Assembly: GCA_964568825.1 (NCBI GenBank)
Contig: CAZMSA010000008.1
Coordinates: 1 to 49,037 of the forward strand
Reading direction: 5' to 3'
Length of the DNA stretch: 49,037 bases
Origin: CAVVDT01 sp964568825
Lineage (GTDB): Bacteria; Pseudomonadota; Alphaproteobacteria; Rhizobiales; Aestuariivirgaceae
Shown one piece after another: positions 7,964 through 16,508 of this stretch; positions within the stretch are counted from its first letter, which is position 1, and each line of letters starts with the position of its first letter. The translations under genes and the position numbers were made by a program. The notes beneath the pieces are model-generated. The model saw nothing but the letters and a program-made list of their open reading frames with translations. It was not told the origin of the DNA and did not search any database.

Positions 7964-8949
7964 AACGGATTGACCGAATTGAGCGCCTGGCTGATCCACG
8001 AGGATTTGTTCTCGGACGGCGACAAGCCTTGCTCCTGGAGCAGCGCATAGGCATCCTTGTACCACTGGCTGTTGGGATAGTTGTAGCCCAAGACCGCCGC
8101 GGCCGTCTGGGCCTCCGAGCGCACCCCGAGCGCCAGATAGCTCTCGGTGAGGCGATACAGCGCCTCCGGGGTATGGGTGGTCGTCTGGTAGTCGGTGACC
8201 ACGGTCTTGTAGCGGTTGATGGCCGCCAGATAGGCCTTCCTGTTCTCGTACCAGCGGCCGATTTCCATCTGCTTGCCGGCCAGATGGTCACGCGCCAGGA
8301 TGGCTTTTGCCTCGGCATCGCGGGCATATTTGGTGTTGGGGAAGCGGCGGCTCACCTCATCGAGCGCATCGAGCGCCTTCTGGGTCATCGACTGGTCGCG
8401 CTTCACATCGGTGATCTGCTCGTAATAGCAGATGGCGATGAGGTAATAGGCATAAGGCGCGTCCTTGTGGCCGGGATGCAGCGTCAGGAAGCGTTTGGCC
8501 GCATTGACCGCGTCGTCATAGCTGTTGCGCTCATACTGCACGTAGGCCTGCATGAGGATGGCGCGTGTCGCCCACTCGGAATAGGGATGCTGGCGCTCGA
8601 CCTCGGCGAACGACTTGTCGGCGGTCGTGTAATTGCCGCTCTTCATCGCATCCAGGCCCTTGTTGTAGAGCTCGGCGATGGGCTTCACGTCATCGACCGA
8701 CGACAGGTCCGGCGACAGGGCATCCTTGCTGGTGGGCGTAAGCGCCGTGGCAGAAGTTGAATTGGGGGCGGCAGTCGAAGTTGTTGTCGATTGCGAATCG
8801 TTGGACTTGCTGCTGCCCCACAGGTAGTCGCCGATGCCGCTCGAATCGACGCCGCTGCAACCACTGAGCAGCAAGGCGGCGGCCAGCACCCCGGCCGACA
8901 CTGCATGACGAAGGACGAGCGAGCGTTGCAGGCTGTTGGCAAGCGTCAT
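7960..8949 (-). CDS. bamD: Outer membrane assembly lipoprotein BamD
   Basis: A 329-residue lipoprotein of the BAM complex, which inserts beta-barrel proteins in the outer membrane. A lipoprotein signal peptide ends in a lipobox with the acylated cysteine at C31 (LLSGC). A Ser/Thr/Asn-rich linker of about 60 residues follows, longer than in E. coli, then a tetratricopeptide-type YfiO/BamD domain (about residues 90-310, with YNKGLDAMKSGNYTTADKSF as the first repeat). It sits between ftsZ and recN, its usual place, but without lpxC in between. A roughly 250-base spacer before it probably means it has some transcription of its own. Confidence 0.93.
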   Translation of the reverse strand: MTLANSLQRSLVLRHAVSAGVLAAALLLSGCSGVDSSGIGDYLWGSSKSNDSQSTTTSTAAPNSTSATALTPTSKDALSPDLSSVDDVKPIAELYNKGLDAMKSGNYTTADKSFAEVERQHPYSEWATRAILMQAYVQYERNSYDDAVNAAKRFLTLHPGHKDAPYAYYLIAICYYEQITDVKRDQSMTQKALDALDEVSRRFPNTKYARDAEAKAILARDHLAGKQMEIGRWYENRKAYLAAINRYKTVVTDYQTTTHTPEALYRLTESYLALGVRSEAQTAAAVLGYNYPNSQWYKDAYALLQEQGLSPSENKSSWISQALNSVNPF

Positions 8950-9202
8950 GCGGCTGTCATTCTTTCTCGTGTTGCGGCAAGCGCGGCTGCCATCCTCGTG
9001 GCCTTTTAGCCCATCGCATGTGGCGATGCCACTCCCTGAGCCGCCGTATCCACCCGTTTAGATCGAGCAAGCCGCCCGACGACGCCCAAGGGCCGATCTG
9101 GCACCATCAAGGGGTTCAACTTGACCGGACAATGCTCTAATGCGCCAAACCCGGCGAATTTGTGACCGCCGGGTCTGGTTGTCTCGCTCATGAGATGAAA
9201 GG
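8950..9202. other. ftsZ-bamD spacer; site where lpxC is normally found
   Basis: In most alphaproteobacteria lpxC lies between ftsZ and bamD. Here there are only about 250 bases and no lpxC-like frame. A 61-codon frame on the minus strand (9006-9191) has no family features and is not called. The plus strand 9115-9140 reads GGTTCAACTTGACCGG...GCTCTA, like half of another Rhizobiales palindromic repeat with the same GCTCTA edge. A hairpin (ACCCGGCG 9149-9156 with CGCCGGGT 9167-9174) lies just after the ftsZ end and may be a weak terminator. Confidence 0.55.
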
Positions 9203-10780
9203 TCAGTTCGCCTGACGCCTGAGAAAGGCCGGAATCTCGAGCTGATCATCATCGAGTTCGGGATCGATCTGCGGCTGCAGGTGATGCACGCTGGCCGCCG
9301 CCTCGGGGCGCGGTGCCGGCCTGGCTGGCTGGCGCGGAGCTTCCGGCCGGGCGGTCATCATCGGCTCGCGGACCGGGCGGGCCGGAGCGGCCGGCTGTTC
9401 CTCGCGGCGGCTGCCGAGGCCCACGCTGGCAAGCCTCTCAAGCAGCCCTTTGCGCTTCTTGCCGGCGTCCGCCGGTGCCTGCGCCAGTTCGGCCTGCTTG
9501 GCGGCGAGCTGGCGCTGGGCATGCGGCGGAAAGTCCTCCGCATTGGGCATGCGCGGCGCCATCTTGCGGGCAACGGGCTGGGCCGGCGCGGCGGCAGGAG
9601 CCCGCGCCGCTGCGGGCCGCGGCGCTTCGGCGACCGGAGCGGCCTCGACCTCGTCGTAATCCTCTTCGGCCGCCGCCTCGTCGTACTCGGCCTCCGCCGC
9701 CTCATGGGCGGCCTCGGCTTCGGGTTGCGGCTGCGCCTTCAAGGTTGTCTGGTGGGCAAAGCCAACGATGATGCGCTCGTCATGCTCGCCATCGTCGCTG
9801 CCAATTTCCTCGCCCTCCTTGGGCAGGCCGGTGGCGACCACCGACACCCGCATGGTGCCGTCGAGGGTTTCATCGAAGGTCGCACCGAGGATGATGTTGG
9901 CCTCGGGATCGACTTCCTCGCGAATGCGCGTCGCCGCCTCGTCCACCTCGTAGAGGGTGAGATCGGGACCGCCGGAAATCGAGATCAGGAGGCCGCGAGC
10001 GCCGCGCATCGACACATCGTCCAGGAGCGGGTTGGAGATGGCCGCTTCGGCCGCCTCGATGGCGCGTTTCTCGCCCGAGGCCTCGCCGGTGCCCATCATC
10101 GCCTTGCCCATCTCGCTCATGATGGCGCGGACGTCGGCGAAATCGAGGTTGATCAGGCCTTCCTTGGTCATCAGTTCGGTGATCGAGGCAACGCCCGAAT
10201 AGAGCACCTGGTCAGCCATGGCGAAGGCGGCGGCAAACGTCGTCTTCTCGTTGGCGACGCGGAACAGGTTCTGGTTGGGAATGACGATCAGCGTGTCGAC
10301 ATGGCTTGCCAGTTGCGCAATGCCGCGCTCGGCGGTCATCATGCGGCGCTGGCCCTCGAAATGGAACGGCTTGGTGACCACCCCGACGGTGAGGATGCCC
10401 TGCTCCTTGGCGGCGCGTGCGATGACCGGCGCAGCGCCGGTGCCGGTGCCCCCGCCCATGCCGGCGGTAATGAACACCATGTGGGCGCCCGCCAGATGGT
10501 CCATGATTTCCGGCAACGCCTCTTCCGCAGCGCCTGCCCCCACCTGCGGGTGAGACCCGGCACCCAACCCCTGGGTCAACGCCGTGCCCATCTGGATCTT
10601 GCGTTCGGCGACTGTCTGCGAGAGCGCCTGGGCATCAGTGTTGGCAACAACGAAATCGACGCCTTCGAGGTGCGATTCGATCATGTTGTTGACGGCATTG
10701 CTGCCGGCTCCCCCGACGCCGAAGACGGTAATCCGCGGCTTGAGCTCGGCTAGATTCGGCACAGTCAGTTTGATGGTCAT
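9203..10780 (-). CDS. ftsZ: Cell division protein FtsZ
   Basis: A 525-residue tubulin-like GTPase that forms the Z-ring. The GTPase core (about residues 10-320) shows the tubulin signature GGGTGTGAAP, the N-terminal GVGGAGSNAVNNM phosphate loop and the T7 region NLDFADVRAIM. A long, Ala/Pro/Glu-rich disordered linker (about 330-505) is typical of alphaproteobacteria and much longer than in E. coli. The conserved C-terminal peptide ends LEIPAFLRRQAN and should bind FtsA and other partners. It follows ftsA with a spacer of about 200 bases that carries CtrA-type and GANTC sites, so it has its own promoter region and probably its own cell-cycle control. Confidence 0.97.
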   Translation of the reverse strand: MTIKLTVPNLAELKPRITVFGVGGAGSNAVNNMIESHLEGVDFVVANTDAQALSQTVAERKIQMGTALTQGLGAGSHPQVGAGAAEEALPEIMDHLAGAHMVFITAGMGGGTGTGAAPVIARAAKEQGILTVGVVTKPFHFEGQRRMMTAERGIAQLASHVDTLIVIPNQNLFRVANEKTTFAAAFAMADQVLYSGVASITELMTKEGLINLDFADVRAIMSEMGKAMMGTGEASGEKRAIEAAEAAISNPLLDDVSMRGARGLLISISGGPDLTLYEVDEAATRIREEVDPEANIILGATFDETLDGTMRVSVVATGLPKEGEEIGSDDGEHDERIIVGFAHQTTLKAQPQPEAEAAHEAAEAEYDEAAAEEDYDEVEAAPVAEAPRPAAARAPAAAPAQPVARKMAPRMPNAEDFPPHAQRQLAAKQAELAQAPADAGKKRKGLLERLASVGLGSRREEQPAAPARPVREPMMTARPEAPRQPARPAPRPEAAASVHHLQPQIDPELDDDQLEIPAFLRRQAN

Positions 10781-10841
10781 GGCATGGCGTCCAAGTGATT
10801 TCCCCAGCGCTCATCTTGGTTGCTGATTTGATAACAAAAGG

Positions 10842-10877
10842 TTAACGAGCGTTTACCGAGCCGGGTATTTTTGATTC
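10842..10877. promoter_or_regulatory. ftsZ control region: CtrA-like site and GANTC
   Basis: TTAA (10842-10845), seven bases, TTAC (10853-10856): one mismatch from the full CtrA consensus, 62-76 bases upstream of the ftsZ start. GATTC at 10873-10877 is a CcrM methylation site. In Caulobacter ftsZ transcription responds to CtrA and to the methylation state of GANTC sites in its promoter; the same two kinds of site here suggest conserved control. The binding itself is inferred. Confidence 0.5.
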
Positions 10878-10908
10878 AATCCGGCACGCCATGCCATTGC
10901 ACCCATAA

Positions 10909-10945
10909 AGCAAAAGCAGCGGCCCCATCCCCTGGAACCGCCGCT
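10909..10945 (-). terminator. Possible terminator after ftsA
   Basis: On the minus strand an AGCGGC/GCCGCT stem (10940-10945 and 10918-10923) with a large loop is followed by TGCTTTTGC. It lies about 45 bases after the ftsA stop and before the ftsZ promoter region. The stem is short and the T-run is interrupted, so the call is weak. Confidence 0.3.
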
Positions 10946-10988
10946 TCGCTCCTTTGCGAGCCCCTTTTGCGAGGTCCGCCGCAGAAAC

Positions 10989-12311
10989 CTAAAAACTCTC
11001 CTTGATCCACCGCCCGACGCGCACGAAATAGCCATTGCCGGCGTGGCCGCCGCCACTCAGGCTGAAAGCCTGGCGATCAGGCTTCAGGGCATAGTTCATC
11101 AACCCGATGGCCACGGCAAAAGCCTGGTTGCGGGCGACATCGGGGAGCCCTGGAAGGGCGTGCGGGGCGCCGAGACGGACATTGCGGTCAAGCTGCTGGC
11201 CCGCCAGTTCGCGCAAGCCCGGAAGCTGGCTGGCGCCGCCCGACAGCACCACCCGGCGGCCGGCGCGGCGCGCCTCGGGCGAGCGATCAAGGCGTTCGCC
11301 GATCATCTCGAACGTTTCCTCCAGCCGCGGCCGGATGATGGCGGTGAGGTGCGATCTGGGCACTTTCTGCACCGTATCGAAGCCCTCCTCGCCCACCAGC
11401 GGAACGCTCAGCATCTCGCGCTCGTCCCATACCGACGGCAGGGCGCTGCCGTAGAGCGTCTTCAGGCGCTCGGCATGCACAACCGTCGTCGACAGGCCGC
11501 GCGCGATATCGTTGGTGATATGCTGCCCGCCAACCGGCACGACATCCGAATAGGTGAGGTGGCCGTCCTGAAAGACCGCAAGGCTGGTGGTCGCGCCGCC
11601 CATCTCGATGAGGCTCACGCCCAACTGGATCTCGTCATCGACCAGCACCGAGCGGCCGCTGGCATAAGGCGCCACGACGAAGCCGGCAACCGACAGGTGG
11701 CAGCGCTCCACCACCAGCGCCAGGTTGCGCAGCATGCCCTGCTCCAGCGTCATCAACGAAACTTCGGCCCACAAGCGCTCGCCGAACATCGCTGAAGGGT
11801 CGGCAATGCCGCGCGCCTCGTCGAGACCGAATTGCAGCGGCGTGGAATGGACGATGACCCGGTGCCCCGGATCGAATGAGGCCACGGCATCGGCGATCAC
11901 CCTTTCGATGTGATCAGGGCCGACCTTGCCGCCGCCGATGGCGATCTCGGCGCTCTGGCTCTGGCACCGCGGCCGGCCACCCGAAACATTGACGTAAACC
12001 TCCGAAATGGTGCGCTCGGCCATGCGCTCAGCCGCATCCACCGCCAGCCGGATGGCCTTTTCCGCCGCATCGAGATCGACAACCGCACCGCTCCTGACCC
12101 CGTGCGAGGCCTGATGGCCGACCCCCAGCACCTTGATCCCGGCGCTGTCGCTGCCGCCGCCATGATGCCTTTGGGCGGGCATCACCTCGCCGATCAGGCA
12201 GGTAATCTTGCTGCTGCCGATGTCGAGGGCAGCGATGAGGCTCGCCGCTTCGGGGGCCTTGCCCTGTGACTGGCCCGTGGGCCGACGCATCGGAACGACA
12301 TTCTTGGACAC
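10989..12311 (-). CDS. ftsA: Cell division protein FtsA
   Basis: An actin-like ATPase of about 440 residues that tethers FtsZ filaments to the membrane and activates septal wall synthesis. Visible features are the phosphate-1 loop (AALDIGSSKITCLIGE), the SHS2/1C region, phosphate-2 (LGVSLIEMGGATTSLAVF), the adenosine motif (VVLSGGASQLPGLRELA) and a C-terminal amphipathic helix (FVRVGRWIKESF) for membrane attachment. The GTG at 12311 (VSKNVVPM) is preferred because GGAG lies 9 bases before it; an in-frame ATG at 12290 is possible and a longer frame runs to 12347. The gap to ftsQ is about 58 bases and holds a tetranucleotide repeat. Confidence 0.94.
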   Translation of the reverse strand: MSKNVVPMRRPTGQSQGKAPEAASLIAALDIGSSKITCLIGEVMPAQRHHGGGSDSAGIKVLGVGHQASHGVRSGAVVDLDAAEKAIRLAVDAAERMAERTISEVYVNVSGGRPRCQSQSAEIAIGGGKVGPDHIERVIADAVASFDPGHRVIVHSTPLQFGLDEARGIADPSAMFGERLWAEVSLMTLEQGMLRNLALVVERCHLSVAGFVVAPYASGRSVLVDDEIQLGVSLIEMGGATTSLAVFQDGHLTYSDVVPVGGQHITNDIARGLSTTVVHAERLKTLYGSALPSVWDEREMLSVPLVGEEGFDTVQKVPRSHLTAIIRPRLEETFEMIGERLDRSPEARRAGRRVVLSGGASQLPGLRELAGQQLDRNVRLGAPHALPGLPDVARNQAFAVAIGLMNYALKPDRQAFSLSGGGHAGNGYFVRVGRWIKESF

Positions 12312-12346
12312 CTGGCAGCACTCCAACTCAACGCATCGACACAACA

Positions 12347-12366
12347 ACCGACCGACCGACCGACCG
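12347..12366. repeat. (ACCG)5 tetranucleotide repeat
   Basis: Five perfect copies of ACCG directly after the ftsQ stop codon and about 35 bases upstream of the ftsA start. It is outside coding sequence, so slippage would change only the ftsQ-ftsA spacing. Confidence 0.8.
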
Positions 12367-12369
12367 TCG

Positions 12370-13221
12370 TCAGCGACGGGAAACCTTGAACTCCGGCGCC
12401 GCCGGGGCGATCGGCACCAGGGTGATCTGGCCGGCGATCCTCAGATCGATCCTGCCCACATCCTTGGCATCGAGCCCGTAGCGCCTTTCGGCATCCACCA
12501 GCCGGGCAAGCGCCCGGTCGATGTTTTGCTCCGGCAGCAGCACCTTGGTGCCGTTGGCCAGATAGAGGTTCCAGCGGCGGTTGCCCACGCGGGCCGCAGC
12601 CTTCACCCGCGATAGTAATTCCGGTCTGACTTCCAGATGGTTAACGAGGTCCTTTACCGACGTCTGGGCGCCCTCGCCGGTCACCAGCAGCAGGTTGTGA
12701 AAGTTCAGCGGATTGAGCGAGGAGATCGCCGATCCGGTAGCGTCGATGACGTAATAGAGGCCGTCACGCTGCCAGATGGCAAACGGCACACGCTCGACCA
12801 CAGCGACCTGCAACTGGTTGGGATAGATCAGCTGCACCGTGGCGCTCTTGACCCAGTCGAAGTCTTCCAGCAGCCGCCGGGCATTGAGGGGATCGAAGCC
12901 GATGAGCGAGCCGCCGGGCTCGACATTGATCGCCTGCAGCACTGCCTGACGGGTGTGGTGCGAGAGGCCGGTGATGCGCACCGTCTTGGCGGCATAGCCG
13001 AATTCGCCGGCCAGCCTGGCCATCAGGTGGCGGGGGATGGCGCCGTTGTCGCCGAGATGATTGCCGACGATGAGCCCATAACCGATGGTGGTGGCGATGA
13101 AGGCAACGGCCAGGCTGCGTGCGGCAATGCGCACGCTCAAGCGCTCGCCAAGCCCGAGCCAGTTGCGCGGGCGGGTCTTCCTGCGCTTTCGCGCCGGCTT
13201 TCTGGCGGATTTTGCGGTCAT
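12370..13221 (-). CDS. ftsQ: Cell division protein FtsQ
   Basis: A 283-residue bitopic inner-membrane protein linking early and late divisome proteins. The N terminus is a basic cytoplasmic tail (about 30 Lys/Arg-rich residues), followed by one transmembrane segment (about residues 33-55), a POTRA domain (AAKTVRITGLSHHTRQAVL onward) and the FtsQ beta domain. Length and topology fit the family. Its ATG overlaps the ddl stop by 4 bases (ATGA), so translation is coupled. The periplasmic domain is the expected contact for FtsB/FtsL. Confidence 0.94.
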   Translation of the reverse strand: MTAKSARKPARKRRKTRPRNWLGLGERLSVRIAARSLAVAFIATTIGYGLIVGNHLGDNGAIPRHLMARLAGEFGYAAKTVRITGLSHHTRQAVLQAINVEPGGSLIGFDPLNARRLLEDFDWVKSATVQLIYPNQLQVAVVERVPFAIWQRDGLYYVIDATGSAISSLNPLNFHNLLLVTGEGAQTSVKDLVNHLEVRPELLSRVKAAARVGNRRWNLYLANGTKVLLPEQNIDRALARLVDAERRYGLDAKDVGRIDLRIAGQITLVPIAPAAPEFKVSRR

Positions 13222-14150
13222 CTGTTCACCGAAGCATCCTCGACCATCCAGGTCACCAGCTGGGCAAAGCTGTGGCCGGCGTGCTGGGCGAGTTCCGGCA
13301 CCAGCGAGGTGCCGGTCATGCCCGGCTGGGTGTTGACTTCGAGCATGATCAGCTCGCCTTCCCCGCCTTCGGTGTCGTCATAGCGGAAGTCGGCCCGGCT
13401 GATGCCGCGACATCCCAGCTCCATGTGAGCGGCAAGCGCATGGCGCTGCACCTTGCGGTAGATGTCCTGCGGCACTTCGGCAGGCAGCACATGCTTGGAA
13501 CCACCCGGCTGGTACTTGGCCTTGTAGTCGTAAAAGCCCACCGCCGGCACGATGTCGATGACCCCCAGCGCCACGTCGCCCATCACCGCGCAGGTCAGTT
13601 CCCGCCCCGGCACGAAGCGTTCCAGCATGACCTTGCCGCCGTACAGGTCGTGCTGCTTGATGATGTCGGCGGGCGGTGCGTTGGAGCCGTGCTCGACGAT
13701 GACGACCCCGACACTGGAGCCTTGCGCCGCCGGCTTGATGACATACGGCAGCGGCATGAGGTGCCGGTCGGCCGCCTCTTCGATCTCGACGATCTTGTCC
13801 TCGGCAACGGGAATGCCGGCGCGCTCGAACAGCACCTTGGCGCGACGCTTGTCCATGGCCAGCGCCGAAGCCAGCACACCGGAATGGGTGTAGGGGATCT
13901 CAAGGATTTCGAGCACGCCCTGGATGGTGCCGTCCTCGCCCCACCTGCCATGCAGGGCATTGAACGCAACATCCGGCTTGAGATCGTCGAGCACCTTGGC
14001 GATGTCGCGCTTGACGTCGATGGGCACGACATTGAATCCGGCCTGCCGCAATGCCCCGGCACAGGCCTCGCCACTCGCCAGCGAGACCTCCCGTTCCGCC
14101 GACCAGCCGCCCATCAGGACGGCAACCCGGGTATCTTCGGGATCCTTCAT
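13218..14150 (-). CDS. ddl: D-alanine--D-alanine ligase
   Basis: A 310-residue ATP-grasp enzyme joining two D-alanines for the peptidoglycan stem. The N-terminal GGWSAEREVSLASG motif, the central HGRWGEDGTIQG and YTHSGVLASALAMDK, the ATP-binding VIKPAAQGSSVGV and the C-terminal magnesium-binding EVNTQPGMT are all present. The tyrosine of YTHSG fits D-Ala rather than D-lactate as second substrate. It lies 4 bases downstream of murB and overlaps ftsQ, so it is inside the coupled dcw operon. Confidence 0.95.
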   Translation of the reverse strand: MKDPEDTRVAVLMGGWSAEREVSLASGEACAGALRQAGFNVVPIDVKRDIAKVLDDLKPDVAFNALHGRWGEDGTIQGVLEILEIPYTHSGVLASALAMDKRRAKVLFERAGIPVAEDKIVEIEEAADRHLMPLPYVIKPAAQGSSVGVVIVEHGSNAPPADIIKQHDLYGGKVMLERFVPGRELTCAVMGDVALGVIDIVPAVGFYDYKAKYQPGGSKHVLPAEVPQDIYRKVQRHALAAHMELGCRGISRADFRYDDTEGGEGELIMLEVNTQPGMTGTSLVPELAQHAGHSFAQLVTWMVEDASVNR

Positions 14151-14154
14151 GTCT

Positions 14155-15090
14155 TCAACGCCCCTGCCTTACGGCCTTCTTGCCGATGCGCCTGATTTCC
14201 CATTCCAGTTCCACGCCCGAGGCCTGCTTCACCCGCTGTCGCACCGTCTCGCCGAGGTCTTCCAGGTCCTGGGCACTGGCTGTGCCCTCGTTGATGAGAA
14301 AGTTGCAATGCTGCTCGGAAACCCGCGCACCGCCCACGGCAAAGCCGCGCAGGCCCGTGGCATCGATAAGCTGCCAGGCCTTGCCTCCCGTCGGGTTCTT
14401 GAAGGTCGATCCGCCGGTGCGGCTCTTGATCGGCTGGGTCGCCTCGCGCGCGGCGGTGATGCGGTTTATGTCGGCCTCGATGGCAGCCCTTTCGCCGGCC
14501 TCGCCCTGCAGCAGCGCGGCGGTAAAAATCCAGTCGTCCGGCACCCCGCAGTGACGGTAGGAATAGCCCATGTCGGCGCCCGCGATCACACGCCGCCTGC
14601 CCTGCCGGTCAATCGCCACAGCTTCCACCACAACGTCCCTGGTCTCGCGCCCATAGGCGCCGCCGTTCATCCGCAACGCACCGCCAATGGTGCCCGGTAT
14701 ACCTCTCAGAAAGGTTAACCCCGAGATAACATTGTCGAGGGCAAAGCGTGCCACGCGCACATCCGGCACCGCCGCGCCGGCGCGGATCAGGTACCCCTCC
14801 TCCACCGCCAGCCCGCCGAAACCGCGCCCTAGGCGGATCACCACGCCATCGATGCCGCCGTCGCGGACCAGGAGGTTGGAGCCGACCCCGACCACCGTCA
14901 CCGCTATGTCGGCGTCGAGGTCCTTCAGGAATAGGGCAAGGTCGGCCTCGTCAGCGGGTGTGAACAGCACCTCGGCCGGCCCGCCCACCCGGAACCAGGT
15001 GAGATCAGCCAGCGACCGGTCGGCTTCGAGCCTTCCCCTGACCGCCGGCAGGCGTTTGATGAGCCCTGCCGCTTCAGGCTTGAGGCTCAT
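14155..15090 (-). CDS. murB: UDP-N-acetylenolpyruvoylglucosamine reductase
   Basis: A 311-residue FAD enzyme reducing UDP-GlcNAc-enolpyruvate to UDP-MurNAc with NADPH. The FAD-binding core (FRVGGPAEVLFTP, VGVGSNLLVRDGGIDG) and the catalytic serine motif SRTGGSTFKNPTG are visible; a C-terminal glutamate in NEGTASAQDLEDL matches the proton-donor region. The frame opens earlier (15174), but the ATG at 15090 overlaps the murC stop (ATGA) and gives the normal family length. It is between murC and ddl, as in other alphaproteobacteria. Confidence 0.95.
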   Translation of the reverse strand: MSLKPEAAGLIKRLPAVRGRLEADRSLADLTWFRVGGPAEVLFTPADEADLALFLKDLDADIAVTVVGVGSNLLVRDGGIDGVVIRLGRGFGGLAVEEGYLIRAGAAVPDVRVARFALDNVISGLTFLRGIPGTIGGALRMNGGAYGRETRDVVVEAVAIDRQGRRRVIAGADMGYSYRHCGVPDDWIFTAALLQGEAGERAAIEADINRITAAREATQPIKSRTGGSTFKNPTGGKAWQLIDATGLRGFAVGGARVSEQHCNFLINEGTASAQDLEDLGETVRQRVKQASGVELEWEIRRIGKKAVRQGR

Positions 15091-16508
15091 GCCGCCCCCT
15101 CGCTGGCGGCGAGCCCCTCCAGTTCGCCCGGCAACGCATAGGCCCACTGGCTGATGCTGCCGGCACCGAGGCAAACCACGATGTCGCCCGGCTCGACCTG
15201 CGAGAACACCACCCCGGCAAGCTCCTCAGGGCCGTCGATGGTCGTGACATGGCGATGGCCACGATCCCTCAGGCCCTCCGCGAGGTGGGTATGGGTCGCC
15301 CCCTCGATGGGGGCCTCGCCGGCTGTATAGACCGGCGCCACGATTACCGCATCGGCATCGTTGAAGCATGAGCAGAACTCGTTGAAGAGATTGGCGAGCC
15401 GTGTGTAGCGGTGCGGCTGCACCACCGCCACCACCCGCCCCTTGCTCACCCCGCGGGCGGCTTCGAGGACGGCGGCGATTTCCACGGGATGATGGCCATA
15501 GTCGTCGAAGACCTCAACCCCTCCCGCCTCGCCGGTGCGGGTGAAGCGCCGCTTGACCCCGGCGAACCCGGCAAGTCCGGAACGGATGGCATCGTCATCG
15601 ATACCCAGTTCGGCCGCCACCGCCACCGCCGAGGTGGCATTGAGCAGGTTGTGTTCCCCCGGCATCTTTAGCACCAGGTTGTCGATCGTCCGCGTCTGCT
15701 TGACCCGCCGGTCGGTGATCTGCACGGCAAAACGATTGCCATCGGCTTCGTAGGCCCCGCCGATCAGCCGCGCATCGGCCTGCGGCGAGCGCCCGTAGGT
15801 GATCACGTGGCGGTCGCGCACCCGGCCGATCAGCGCCTGCACCTCCGGGTGGTCCATGCACATCACCGCAAAGCCGTAGAACGGGATGTTTTCCACGAAG
15901 GCAAGATAAGCCTCCTTGGCCGCATCGAAGGTGCCGTAGTGGTCGAGGTGCTCGGGATCGATGTTGGTGACGATCACCACATCGGCCGGCAGCTTGACGA
16001 AGGTGCCGTCGGATTCGTCCGACTCGACCACCATCCACTCACCCTCGCCGAGGCGCGCGTTGGAGCCGTAGGCGTTGATGATGCCGCCGTTGATCACCGT
16101 CGGGTCGAGCCCGCCGGCATCGAGCAGGGCGGCCACGATGGAGGTGGTGGTGGTCTTGCCGTGGGTGCCGCCGACCGCGACGCATGACTTGAAACGCATC
16201 AGTTCGGCCAGCATTTCCGCCCGCCTCACCACCGGCAGGAAACGCGCCCGCGCCGCTATCAGCTCCGGGTTGTCCTTCTTCACCGCCGAGGAAACAACGA
16301 TCACCTGGGCCTCGCCGAGGTTTTCCGCCCGATGCCCGATATTGACCGTGATGCCGGCCTTGCGCAGCCGTGCGACGTTGTAATTGTCGGCAATGTCGGA
16401 GCCTTGCACCTGATAGCCGAGCGTGCGCATGACCTCGGCGATACCGCTCATGCCGATGCCGCCGATGCCCACGAAATGGATGGGCCCTACCGTGCGCGGA
16501 AGTTTCAT
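15087..16508 (-). CDS. murC: UDP-N-acetylmuramate--L-alanine ligase
   Basis: A 473-residue Mur ligase that adds L-alanine to UDP-MurNAc, the first amino acid of the stem peptide. The N-terminal Rossmann motif GIGGIGMSGIAEVM, the ATP-binding GGTHGKTTTTS, the Mur-ligase central DESDGTF region and the C-terminal DDYGHHPVEI are present. Both ends overlap neighbours by 4 bases (ATGA with murG and with murB). Confidence 0.96.
   Translation of the reverse strand: MKLPRTVGPIHFVGIGGIGMSGIAEVMRTLGYQVQGSDIADNYNVARLRKAGITVNIGHRAENLGEAQVIVVSSAVKKDNPELIAARARFLPVVRRAEMLAELMRFKSCVAVGGTHGKTTTTSIVAALLDAGGLDPTVINGGIINAYGSNARLGEGEWMVVESDESDGTFVKLPADVVIVTNIDPEHLDHYGTFDAAKEAYLAFVENIPFYGFAVMCMDHPEVQALIGRVRDRHVITYGRSPQADARLIGGAYEADGNRFAVQITDRRVKQTRTIDNLVLKMPGEHNLLNATSAVAVAAELGIDDDAIRSGLAGFAGVKRRFTRTGEAGGVEVFDDYGHHPVEIAAVLEAARGVSKGRVVAVVQPHRYTRLANLFNEFCSCFNDADAVIVAPVYTAGEAPIEGATHTHLAEGLRDRGHRHVTTIDGPEELAGVVFSQVEPGDIVVCLGAGSISQWAYALPGELEGLAASEGAA

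Noticed and set aside
9006..9191. 61-codon frame in the ftsZ-bamD gap, considered as an lpxC remnant or small protein
   Set aside because: The translation shows no LpxC motif and no ribosome site, and it runs through the repeat-like segment and hairpin.
9281..10753. 490-codon open frame antisense to ftsZ
   Set aside because: Shadow frame in GC-rich DNA; FtsZ on the other strand is complete with all motifs.
12600..12670. TTAA near TTTAC inside ftsQ as a CtrA site
   Set aside because: The spacing is not seven bases and it lies within coding sequence.
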